Of a stretch of 10,623 nucleotides of DNA, positions 1 to 6,377 are shown piece after piece. The stretch is from an uncultured Collinsella sp. Its GTDB lineage: Bacteria; Actinomycetota; Coriobacteriia; Coriobacteriales; Coriobacteriaceae. A program made the translations under genes and the position numbers. The notes beneath the pieces were generated by a model. It did no database searches. It had not been told where the DNA came from and was given only the letters and a program-made list of their open reading frames with translations. Location of the stretch: assembly GCA_905197585.1 (NCBI GenBank), contig CAJJZO010000048.1, positions 1 to 10,623 of the forward strand, given 5' to 3'. Every line of letters starts with the position of its first letter. The first letter of the stretch is position 1.

Positions 1-46
1 TTTTTTTAAATAATTGTGTGCGGTTTTTGCGGTGCGAGGTTATTGG

Positions 47-88
47 AAATTAAAATGGGCCGGTATGGAAATGCCTTGGGGGCCCTTT
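47..88 (-). terminator. Possible intrinsic terminator of pyk
   Basis: Read on the minus strand, an arm AAAGGGCC (88-81) can pair with GGCCC (61-57). It is followed by ATTTTAATTT (56-47). The GC core is only 5 bp, extended by A-U pairs around a bulge, and the loop is long (about 19 nt). It lies about 30 nt beyond the pyk stop codon, which is the right place. The T tract is interrupted, so efficiency is doubtful. Confidence 0.35.
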
Positions 89-116
89 GCAATGCAAATT
101 TGCTTGCAAGTACGAT

Positions 117-1577
117 TTAGCGCACCTGAGCGACGTAAGCGACGTTGGTCGAGGAGACCTTGTCCTCGAGCTGGACGCTCATGCGGGGATCGCCGGCGGT
201 AGCGACGGTCAGGTCGCCGGCCTCGACGTAGCCGAGCTCCTTAGCGGTCTCGATCGCCTTGACGATCGTGCCGTTGACGGTGCCCTGGGTGATCTCGGCC
301 TGGTGCGGGATAACACCCCAGTACATGATCATCTGCTGGACGGCCCACTCGTGGCGGGAGAACGCGCAGATCGGCATGTTGGGACGGAAGTGCGAGATCA
401 GGCGAGCGGTACGACCGGTGGTCGTCGGCACGGTGATGCACTTGGCGCCAACGGTGGTGGCCATGTTCACAGCGGACATACCCACAACGTTGTTGACGAC
501 GCGGGTGCCGTGAGCGTCAGCCGGAACCTCGAGCGGAGCGTGAGCCGGGAGGTACTTCTCGGTCTCGAGAGCAATGCTGGCCTGCATCTTGACGGCCTCG
601 ACCGGGTACTTACCGGCAGCGGACTCGCCGGACAGCATAACGGCGTCGGTGCCGTCGTAGATGGCGTTAGCAACGTCGGCAACCTCGGCGCGCGTCGGGC
701 GCGGGTTCTGCTGCATGGAGTCGAGCATCTGCGTAGCGGTGATAACGGGCTTGTAGGCCGCGTTGCACTTGGCGATGATCTCCTTCTGGATGTGCGGAAC
801 GAGCTCGGGCTTGATTTCGATGCCCAGGTCGCCACGGGCGACCATGATGCCATCGGAAGCCTCGAGGATCTCGTCGAAGTTCTCGACGCCCAGGGCGCAC
901 TCGATCTTCGGGAAGATCGTCACGTGCTCGCCGCCGTTCTCGCGGCAAAGCTCGCGGATGCCGCGGACGGACTCGCCGTCACGGATGAAGGAAGTGGCGA
1001 TGTAGTCGATGTTCTCGGTCAGGCCAAAGAGGATGTCCTGACGATCGCGCTCGGTGATAGCAGGCAGCGAGATGTTGACGTTGGGCATGTTGACGCCCTT
1101 GCGCTCGCCGATCAGGCCGTCGTTCTTAACGACGCAGGTCATGTCCTGGCCGTCGACGGACTCGACCTCGAGGGCGACCAGGCCGTCATCGATCAGGATG
1201 AGGGAGCCCTTCTCGACCTCGGAGGGCAGAGCCAGGTAGTCGAGGGAGATGTGCTCAGAGGTGCCGTGGAAATCCTCGGACGTGGGCTGAGCGGTGACGA
1301 CGATCTTATCGCCGGTCTTGACGGCAACCTTCTTGCCGTCGACCAGAAGGCCGGTGCGGACCTCGGGGCCCTTGGTGTCGAGCAGGATGCCGACGGGCAG
1401 ACCGAGCTCCTTGGAAATACGACGGACGCGCTCGATGCGACCGTGGTGCTCGTCGTAGGATCCGTGCGAGAAGTTAAAACGGGCGACGTTCATGCCCGCC
1501 TTGATCATCTCGCGGATGGTCTCGTCGCTATCGCAGGCGGGACCCATGGTGCATACAATCTTGGTGCGCTTGTACAT
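117..1577 (-). CDS. pyk: Pyruvate kinase
   Basis: This is the last step of glycolysis: phosphoenolpyruvate + ADP to pyruvate + ATP, in the cytoplasm as a homotetramer. The protein has 486 residues, close to the usual 470-480, with no extra C-terminal PEP-utiliser domain. Visible motifs are TKIVCTMGP (5-13), the ADP/K+ region with R33 and NFSHG (35-39), LDTKGPEVRTG (66-76), the signature around FPKIE with catalytic K224 and metal ligand E226, and ARGDLG (247-252) with metal ligand D250. The inserted B domain spans roughly residues 73-174. The start ATG has GGAGG (1583-1587 on the plus strand) 5 nt upstream. Glu72, with Thr68, Lys69 and Thr75, matches the residue set (Glu117, Thr113, Lys114, Thr120 in rabbit muscle numbering) linked to K+-dependent enzymes, so K+ dependence is inferred. 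The gene is monocistronic as far as the window shows and divergent from the ATPase gene. Confidence 0.97.
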   Translation of the reverse strand: MYKRTKIVCTMGPACDSDETIREMIKAGMNVARFNFSHGSYDEHHGRIERVRRISKELGLPVGILLDTKGPEVRTGLLVDGKKVAVKTGDKIVVTAQPTSEDFHGTSEHISLDYLALPSEVEKGSLILIDDGLVALEVESVDGQDMTCVVKNDGLIGERKGVNMPNVNISLPAITERDRQDILFGLTENIDYIATSFIRDGESVRGIRELCRENGGEHVTIFPKIECALGVENFDEILEASDGIMVARGDLGIEIKPELVPHIQKEIIAKCNAAYKPVITATQMLDSMQQNPRPTRAEVADVANAIYDGTDAVMLSGESAAGKYPVEAVKMQASIALETEKYLPAHAPLEVPADAHGTRVVNNVVGMSAVNMATTVGAKCITVPTTTGRTARLISHFRPNMPICAFSRHEWAVQQMIMYWGVIPHQAEITQGTVNGTIVKAIETAKELGYVEAGDLTVATAGDPRMSVQLEDKVSSTNVAYVAQVR

Positions 1578-1640
1578 TCAGACCTCCATCTGACATCGTC
1601 TTGCGCTGATAGATAAACCATAAGAAATAAAACTGAGATG

Positions 1641-1646
1641 ATTATA
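1641..1646 (-). promoter_or_regulatory. Likely -10 box of the pyk promoter
   Basis: The minus strand reads TATAAT, a perfect sigma-70-type -10 hexamer, about 64 nt upstream of the pyk start. This would give a 5' leader of roughly 57 nt. No good -35 hexamer sits 16-18 nt further upstream; the nearest TTG-containing candidate has a 20-nt spacer. The call therefore rests on the -10 box and its position. Confidence 0.45.
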
Positions 1647-1702
1647 ACGAAATGGCGACCGAATACCCCAAAAAATCGACCGTATGCCGAATTAGAAGTT
1701 CA

Positions 1703-1824
1703 TTTTTTGCGAAAAAACGGTATATGCAAAAACTTTACCAACCGTTCTAACCGCTGCTATCTGGGCGATATTTCAGTTTGATGATGCGCCGAAGAAAAAA
1801 CGTTTTATCAATGTTGAGCATCAT
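1703..1824. repeat. AT-rich inverted repeats in the pyk/ATPase intergenic region
   Basis: Three palindromic elements lie between the divergent promoters. TTTTTT-GCG-AAAAAA (1703-1717) is a 6-bp inverted repeat. ATGATGC (1781-1787) is complementary to GCATCAT (1818-1824). Between those two arms lies the 10-bp palindrome AAAACGTTTT (1797-1806). The stretch from about 1640 to 1870 is clearly more AT-rich than the flanking genes. I see no gene in it. The elements could be binding sites for a regulator of either gene or simply reflect curved promoter DNA. No specific regulator is recognised. Confidence 0.3.
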
Positions 1825-1870
1825 ACGGTCTGCATCGTTGCGAATGGACCATATTTCCAAATGGATTGTT

Positions 1871-1900
1871 TTGGCTAGACGCGTTGCTTTGGGGTACCAT
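1871..1900 (+). promoter_or_regulatory. Candidate promoter of the cation ATPase
   Basis: TTGGCT (1871-1876) and TACCAT (1895-1900) are separated by 18 bp. They match the -35 and -10 consensus at three and four of six positions. Transcription would begin near 1907, giving a leader of about 110 nt that contains the whole two-state structure described at 1918-2011. The boxes are weak, so the position of the leader supports the call as much as the hexamers do. Confidence 0.35.
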
Positions 1901-1917
1901 AGCTCCACTATCAACTG

Positions 1918-2018
1918 CCGCTCAGCACGGCAGCCTTGATGAGCCCTTGCCCTTCTCCTGGGAATTATGATCGGGCATCAATCTGCTGAGTGGCCCGAAT
2001 CCCAGGAGGGGACTCTAT
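1918..2018 (+). promoter_or_regulatory. Structured leader with two exclusive folds, one hiding the RBS
   Basis: Fold A: CCGCTCAGCA (1918-1927) pairs with TGCTGAGTGG (1984-1993), 10 bp with one G-U. Nested inside, TTGAT (1936-1940) pairs with ATCAA (1977-1981), and GCCC (1943-1946) with GGGC (1973-1976). This leaves the Shine-Dalgarno region outside the closed domain. Fold B: CTCCTGGG (1955-1962) pairs perfectly with CCCAGGAG (2001-2008), which carries the Shine-Dalgarno sequence. The pairing extends by G-U and C-G pairs to about 1952/2011. Inside it, TCGGGC (1971-1976) pairs with GCCCGA (1993-1998). The two folds share 1973-1976 and 1993, so they compete. This is the layout of a translational riboswitch or RNA switch. 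I do not recognise the M-box, yybP-ykoY or NiCo consensus here, so the ligand is unknown. Confidence 0.5.
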
Positions 2019-4700
2019 ATGCAAAAGGAATACCTGTCCGCTGCGGCGGAGGTGCTCAGCGACCAGGGCGTCGATGAGCACCTCGGCCTGAGCAACGACG
2101 AGGCGTCGTCGCGCCTCGCCAAGACAGGCCCTAACAAGCTCGAGGAAGCCGAGAAGACACCGTTGTGGAAGCGCTTCTTTGAGCAGATGGCCGACCCCAT
2201 GGTCATCATGCTGATCGTTGCCGCCGTTATCAGCGCGCTCACGGGCATGGTCAAGGGCGAGGCGGACTTTGCCGATGTCGCCATCATCATGTTCGTCGTT
2301 ATCGTCAACTCGGTGCTGGGCGTGGTCCAGGAGGCTAAAAGCGAGGAGGCCCTCGAGGCCCTGCAGGAGATGAGCGCGGCGCAGTCCAAGGTGCTGCGCG
2401 ACGGCAAGCTCGTGCACCTGCCGAGTGCCGAGCTCGTGCCCGGTGACGTGATCATGCTCGAGGCGGGCGACTCCGTCCCGGCCGACTGCCGTGTGCTCGA
2501 GAGCGCCACGATGAAGATCGAGGAGGCCGCCCTTACCGGCGAGTCCGTGCCCGTCGAGAAGCATGCCAACGTGATCGAGCTCGCCGCCGGCACCGACGAC
2601 GTGCCGCTCGGCGACCGCAAGAACATGTGCTACATGGGTTCCACCGTGGTATACGGCCGCGGCCGCGCCGTCGTGGTCGGCACCGGCATGAACACCGAGA
2701 TGGGTAAGATCGCCGGCGCCCTGGCCGAGGCCAAGGAAGAGCTCACGCCGCTGCAGGTGAAGCTTGCCGAGCTCAGCCGCATCCTCACCATCATGGTTAT
2801 CGTCATCTGCGTCGTCATCTTTGGCGTCGACATCATCCGCCACGGCGTGGGCAACGTTCTCACCGATCCGACCGCGCTGCTCGACACCTTTATGGTCGCT
2901 GTCTCGCTTGCCGTCGCCGCCATCCCTGAGGGTCTGGTTGCCGTCGTGACTATCGTGCTTTCGCTCGGCGTGACCAAAATGGCCAAGCGCCAGGCGATTA
3001 TCCGCAAGCTCTCTGCCGTCGAGACCCTTGGCTGCACGCAGACCATCTGCTCCGACAAGACCGGTACCCTTACCCAAAACAAGATGACCGTCGTCAAGCA
3101 CGAGCTCGCTGCGCCTAAGGAGAAGTTCCTGGCCGGTATGGCGCTGTGCTCCGATGCCCAGTGGGACGAGGACCTGGGCGAGGCCGTTGGTGAGCCGACT
3201 GAGTGCGCGCTCGTCAACGATGCCGGCAAGGCTGGTCTTACTGGCCTGACTGCCGAGCACCCGCGCGTGGGCGAGGCCCCGTTCGACTCGGGCCGTAAGA
3301 TGATGTCCGTGGTCGTCGAGACCCTGGACGGCGAGTATGAGCAGTACACCAAGGGCGCGCCCGACGTGGTGATCGGCCTGTGCACCCATATCTACGACGG
3401 CGACAGGGTCGTTCCGCTGACCGAGGAGCGTCGCGCCGAGCTCGTGGCCGCCAACAAGGCCATGGCCGACGAGGCCCTGCGCGTGCTGGCGCTGGCGAGC
3501 CGCACCTACACCGAGGTTCCCGCCGACTGCAGTCCCGCTGCGCTCGAGCATGACCTGGTCTTCTGCGGCCTGTCCGGCATGATTGACCCTGTCCGCCCCG
3601 AGGTCGCCGACGCCATCCGCGAGGCCCACGATGCCGGTATTCGCACCGTGATGATCACGGGCGACCATATCGATACCGCCGTGGCCATTGCCAAGCAGCT
3701 GGGAATCGTCACCGATCGCAGCCATGCCATCACCGGTGCCGACCTCGATCGCATGAGCGACGAGGAGCTCGACGCGCACATCGAGGACTACGGCGTGTAC
3801 GCCCGCGTCCAGCCCGAGCACAAGACCCGTATCGTAGAGGCTTGGAAGTCGCGCGACCAGATCGTGGCCATGACGGGCGACGGCGTCAACGACGCCCCGT
3901 CCATCAAGCGCGCCGACATCGGCGTGGGCATGGGCATCACCGGTACCGACGTCACCAAGAACGTTGCCGACATGGTGCTTGCCGACGACAACTTCGCCAC
4001 CATCATCGGTGCCTGCGAAGAGGGCCGTCGTATCTACGACAACATCCGCAAGGTCATCCAGTTCCTGCTTTCGGCCAACCTTGCCGAGGTCTTCTCGGTG
4101 TTCATCGCCACGCTCATCGGCTTTACCATCTTTCAGCCGGTGCAGCTGCTGTGGGTGAACCTGGTCACCGACTGCTTCCCCGCGCTCGCGCTGGGCATGG
4201 AGGACGCCGAGGGCGACATCATGAAGCGCAAGCCGCGCAACGCCAAGGACGGCGTCTTTGCCGGCAATATGGGCCTGGACTGCGTGGTCCAGGGCCTGAT
4301 CATTACCGTGCTGGTGCTGGCGAGCTTCTTTGTGGGCGTGTACTTTGACATGGGCTACATCCACATCGCCGATATGATCGCCGGCGCCGCCGACGAAGAA
4401 GGCGTGATGATGGCCTTCATCACGCTCAACATGGTCGAGATCTTCCACTGCTTCAATATGCGCAGCCGTCGTGCGTCGCTGTTCACCATGAAGAAGCAGA
4501 ACAAGTGGCTGTGGGCCTCCGCCGCGCTGGCGCTGGTGCTGACGGTGATCGTAACCGTGCAGCCGACGCTTGCCGAGATGTTCTTTGGCCCTGTGACGCT
4601 TGAGCTTAAGGGCGTTATCGCCGCGCTGTGCCTTGCCTTCCTGATCATTCCGCTGATGGAGATCTACAAGGCGATCATGCGCGCCGTGGAGAAGGAGTAG
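2019..4700 (+). CDS. P2A-type cation-transporting ATPase, probably Ca2+
   Basis: This membrane pump exports a cation using ATP through an aspartyl-phosphate intermediate. It has 893 residues with about ten membrane segments. Cytoplasmic motifs in order: TGES (173-176, actuator), DKTGT with phosphorylated D346, KGAPD (445-449, nucleotide binding), TGD (547-549) and TGDGVNDAP (619-627, hinge and Mg2+). M4 carries VAAIPEGL with E304; M5 has N687 and E690; M6 has NLVTD (714-718); M8 has E807. By alignment by eye these match the SERCA Ca2+ ligands E309, N768, E771, N796, T799, D800 and E908, so both Ca2+ sites appear intact. The start ATG has AGGAGGGG (2004-2011) 7 nt upstream, and this site can be sequestered by the leader. 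A Mn2+, Mg2+ or Na+ substrate cannot be excluded from sequence. No accessory gene is adjacent. Confidence 0.92.
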   Translation: MQKEYLSAAAEVLSDQGVDEHLGLSNDEASSRLAKTGPNKLEEAEKTPLWKRFFEQMADPMVIMLIVAAVISALTGMVKGEADFADVAIIMFVVIVNSVLGVVQEAKSEEALEALQEMSAAQSKVLRDGKLVHLPSAELVPGDVIMLEAGDSVPADCRVLESATMKIEEAALTGESVPVEKHANVIELAAGTDDVPLGDRKNMCYMGSTVVYGRGRAVVVGTGMNTEMGKIAGALAEAKEELTPLQVKLAELSRILTIMVIVICVVIFGVDIIRHGVGNVLTDPTALLDTFMVAVSLAVAAIPEGLVAVVTIVLSLGVTKMAKRQAIIRKLSAVETLGCTQTICSDKTGTLTQNKMTVVKHELAAPKEKFLAGMALCSDAQWDEDLGEAVGEPTECALVNDAGKAGLTGLTAEHPRVGEAPFDSGRKMMSVVVETLDGEYEQYTKGAPDVVIGLCTHIYDGDRVVPLTEERRAELVAANKAMADEALRVLALASRTYTEVPADCSPAALEHDLVFCGLSGMIDPVRPEVADAIREAHDAGIRTVMITGDHIDTAVAIAKQLGIVTDRSHAITGADLDRMSDEELDAHIEDYGVYARVQPEHKTRIVEAWKSRDQIVAMTGDGVNDAPSIKRADIGVGMGITGTDVTKNVADMVLADDNFATIIGACEEGRRIYDNIRKVIQFLLSANLAEVFSVFIATLIGFTIFQPVQLLWVNLVTDCFPALALGMEDAEGDIMKRKPRNAKDGVFAGNMGLDCVVQGLIITVLVLASFFVGVYFDMGYIHIADMIAGAADEEGVMMAFITLNMVEIFHCFNMRSRRASLFTMKKQNKWLWASAALALVLTVIVTVQPTLAEMFFGPVTLELKGVIAALCLAFLIIPLMEIYKAIMRAVEKE

Positions 4701-4706
4701 GTCGAA

Positions 4707-4897
4707 AGGCTATCCTTCCCACCGGCCCGACCGCCTGCGGGGTTCCCACGGGCACGCCCGCGCCGCTTGGCGGGTGCGGGATGTGCCCTGGGTAAACCCC
4801 TCCCGGCGGGGGGGCCTTCGGATAACCTCTCAGGACCATAAGCTGAGGGAAAGTTTGTGAGCTGGTCGGGCTTTGCCCGGCCAGCTCTTTTTGTTTT
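4707..4897 (+). ncRNA. Candidate structured RNA between the ATPase and rsgA
   Basis: No gene is seen in 4701-4940, but the RNA folds strongly. Stacked helices form one rod: AGGcTATCC (4707-4715) with GGATAaCCT (4820-4828, one mismatch); GGCCC (4724-4728) with GGGCC (4812-4816); CCGCC (4731-4735) with GGCGG (4805-4809); GGGGTTCCCA (4739-4748) with TGGG and AACCCC (4789-4800, bulge of two); GGGCAC (4750-4755) with GTGCCC (4783-4788); CCCGC (4757-4761) with GCGGG (4776-4780). A small hairpin, CTCAG (4831 region) with CTGAG, follows, and then the strong terminator. It could be a free small RNA, a 3' UTR structure of the ATPase message, an attenuator of rsgA, or a dispersed palindromic repeat. I do not see the SRP RNA, tmRNA or RNase P hallmarks. 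6S RNA is rod-like too, but I cannot match it by sequence. Confidence 0.45.
4859..4897 (+). terminator. Strong intrinsic terminator upstream of rsgA
   Basis: The arms GAGCTGGTCGGGC (4859-4871) and GCCCGGCCAGCTC (4875-4887) form a 13-bp stem with one G-U pair and a TTT loop. TTTTTGTTTT (4888-4897) follows. This is a textbook rho-independent terminator, about 160 nt after the ATPase stop codon. It ends either the ATPase message or the structured RNA before it. It also makes the in-frame ATG at 4857 an unlikely start for rsgA. Confidence 0.93.
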
Positions 4898-4902
4898 AAA
4901 AT
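4873..4902 (+). promoter_or_regulatory. Candidate rsgA promoter overlapping the terminator
   Basis: TTGCCC (4873-4878) and TAAAAT (4897-4902) are 18 bp apart and match the -35 and -10 consensus at four and five of six positions. The -35 lies in the loop and 3' arm of the terminator, and the -10 at the end of its T tract. Transcription would begin near 4909, leaving about 30 nt before the GTG start of rsgA. This fits a gene insulated from upstream transcription. Confidence 0.4.
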
Positions 4903-4940
4903 ACCTGCTCAGTTGTGTGGTTTTGTGCTGGGAGGCGCTT

Positions 4941-6125
4941 GTGGGCAAGGCTAAGGCTAAGGCGAAGAAAAAGACGACGGGGGCGCGGGCTAAGCGCGAT
5001 CGTCGTCGGAAGCTCGCGACCGAAGCCCCTGCATCTGCTGAGGAGTTGCTGGCAAGCGTGCCGGGGCTTGACGCGTTGCAGGATGTTCCGGCGTTCGATG
5101 ACCTGCCGGTCGATGCGGCTCAGCAGGCTGCATTTGACGACTTTTGCGCACAGGCTGAGGAACCCGAGCAGATGCAGCTCGGTGCCGTGGTGCGCCTGGA
5201 CCGCGGATTTCCGCTGGTGGCAACTGCCGACGACACGTTTCGTGCCGAGCATGCCGTAGGGTTTGCCAAGTCGCGTGGCGAGGACGAGGTCTTGCTGCCC
5301 GCTGTGGGCGACCGCGTGGCGGTGCGTCGTGCGCCCGGGCACAACATGGGCGTGATCGAGTGCGTACTGCCGCGCCGTACGAGCTTTGAACGTTGGCGCG
5401 GCCGTGCCCGCGGAGAGCGCCAGGTGCTCTGCTCCAACGTGGATAGCGTGCTGATCGTGCAGGCGCTCGGCGCCGGCGAGGTACTGCTCGACCGCGTGGC
5501 GCGCTCGCTGGTGTTGGCACTCGACTGCGATGCCGAGCCGGTGGTGGTACTCACCAAGGCCGACCGCTGCGACGCCGATGAGCTCGAGCGCGATCTGGAC
5601 CGCGCGCGCCACCTGGTGGGTCCGGACGTGCGCGTGATCGGGACGTCCTCTGCCGAGGGCCGCGGCCTGGACGAGGTCCGTTCCTGCGTGCCTGCTGGGA
5701 GCTGCGCCATGATTCTGGGCGAGTCGGGTGCCGGCAAGTCGACGCTGCTCAATGCACTGCTGGGCCACGATACGTTGGCGACCGGCGGTGTGCGCGAACG
5801 CGACGATCAGGGCCGTCACACTACCGTCGCGCGCGTGATGGTGGCGCTGCCGGGCGACGCCGGCGTGATCGCCGATGCCCCGGGCCTGCGCAGCCTACCG
5901 CTCGTGGGTCACGAGCGGGGTCTGGCGCGCGCCTTCCCCGAGATTGTCGAGGCATCGCGCGCGTGCCGGTTTGGCGATTGCACACATACCCATGAGCCGG
6001 GTTGCGCCGTTCGCGAGGCCGAGGACGCCGGGCAGATCGACGGCCTGCGTCTGGAAACGTTCCAAAACCTGGCGTCATCCATGCGCGTGAGCGCTCAAAT
6101 GCTCGATCCCGATGTCCATTTGTAA
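4941..6125 (+). CDS. rsgA: Ribosome small-subunit-dependent GTPase RsgA
   Basis: RsgA (YjeQ) is a cytoplasmic GTPase that acts in late maturation of the 30S ribosomal subunit. The GTG at 4941 is chosen because GGGAGG sits 5 nt upstream and because the in-frame ATG at 4857 would translate through the terminator. This gives 394 residues, longer than the roughly 300-350 usual in the family. An OB-fold domain spans about 78-155. The GTPase motifs come in circularly permuted order: G4 TKAD (205-208), G5 around TSSAEG, G1 GESGAGKST (260-268), G3 DAPG (312-315). A zinc-binding module C342-x4-C347-x-H349-x5-C355 completes the family signature. The extra length is at the N terminus: a very basic stretch (about 2-24, Lys/Arg-rich) and then an acidic one (about 29-75). 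The basic part may contact rRNA; this is inference. Confidence 0.96.
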   Translation: MGKAKAKAKKKTTGARAKRDRRRKLATEAPASAEELLASVPGLDALQDVPAFDDLPVDAAQQAAFDDFCAQAEEPEQMQLGAVVRLDRGFPLVATADDTFRAEHAVGFAKSRGEDEVLLPAVGDRVAVRRAPGHNMGVIECVLPRRTSFERWRGRARGERQVLCSNVDSVLIVQALGAGEVLLDRVARSLVLALDCDAEPVVVLTKADRCDADELERDLDRARHLVGPDVRVIGTSSAEGRGLDEVRSCVPAGSCAMILGESGAGKSTLLNALLGHDTLATGGVRERDDQGRHTTVARVMVALPGDAGVIADAPGLRSLPLVGHERGLARAFPEIVEASRACRFGDCTHTHEPGCAVREAEDAGQIDGLRLETFQNLASSMRVSAQMLDPDVHL

Positions 6126-6143
6126 TTGATTTTTCCTATGGCA

Positions 6144-6177
6144 GCCGTCTCCCAACTGTTCGGGAGACGGCTTTTTT
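6144..6177 (+). terminator. Intrinsic terminator of rsgA
   Basis: GCCGTCTCCC (6144-6153) and GGGAGACGGC (6162-6171) form a perfect 10-bp stem with an 8-nt loop, followed by six T (6172-6177). It begins 18 nt after the rsgA stop codon and separates rsgA from the pilus operon. Confidence 0.95.
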
Positions 6178-6207
6178 GCTGCGGAAAAGCCTCGAAACAT
6201 GCAGTTT

Positions 6208-6297
6208 GCTGACGTGCTGACCAAAACCTTGCCACGAGCTTGACGGGCTGGTCAGTTTTTGGTCAGCGATTGGTTTGACATCGAAAACCAAGATCGC
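6208..6297 (+). promoter_or_regulatory. Putative control region of the Tad pilus operon
   Basis: CTGACC at 6217-6222 and GGTCAG at 6250-6255 and 6261-6266 are spaced 33 and 11 bp apart, so they lie on the same helix face. The first and last are part of an 11-bp perfect inverted repeat, GCTGACCAAAA (6216-6226) with TTTTGGTCAGC (6257-6267). A further GCTGAC lies at 6208-6213. Just downstream a perfect TTGACA (6275-6280) overlaps the left arm and loop of the inverted repeat TTGGTTT (6270-6276) / AAACCAA (6285-6291). Four more pairs, GCGA/TCGC, extend it after a 2-nt bulge. No good -10 hexamer is found 16-18 bp beyond the TTGACA. This would fit a promoter that needs an activator. The regulator is unknown. 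Confidence 0.4.
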
Positions 6298-6377
6298 GAT
6301 TGCGCCGCTTTGCACTCTGACCGCCCAGACAATGGTGGTACGGGCATTCGCCCGGCACTGCCATGAGAGGAGCGGCC

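Noticed and set aside
1..10. T tract at the left edge as the tail of a terminator for a gene outside the window
   Set aside because: The stem, if any, lies outside the window, so it cannot be supported.
87..1616. A 509-residue open frame on the plus strand opposite pyk
   Set aside because: It is antisense to a complete, motif-rich pyruvate kinase. Its Asp/Val/Gly/Leu-rich low-complexity translation is what GC-biased codons give on the opposite strand. It has no recognisable domain.
1965..4448. An 827-residue open frame on the minus strand opposite the ATPase
   Set aside because: It is His/Asp/Gly-rich with no known motif and lies entirely over the conserved ATPase gene and its leader. It is a shadow frame created by codon bias.
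4815..4850. Resemblance of the AACCTCTCAGG segment to part of a glycine riboswitch
   Set aside because: Only one short segment is similar. The 5' GGAGAG region and the rest of the aptamer core are absent, and the downstream gene is rsgA, not a glycine-related gene.
4857..4940. ATG at 4857 as the rsgA start, adding 28 hydrophobic residues
   Set aside because: The coding would run through a 13-bp terminator hairpin and T tract and has no Shine-Dalgarno. The GTG at 4941 has GGGAGG at ideal spacing.
4896..5819. A 307-residue minus-strand frame opposite rsgA
   Set aside because: It has no motifs and overlaps the OB-fold and GTPase coding region, which is clearly conserved on the plus strand.
6236..6260. 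Short hairpin TGAC/GTCA followed by five T as a second terminator
   Set aside because: The stem is only about 4-5 bp, and the real rsgA terminator lies just upstream. The repeats fit an operator array better.
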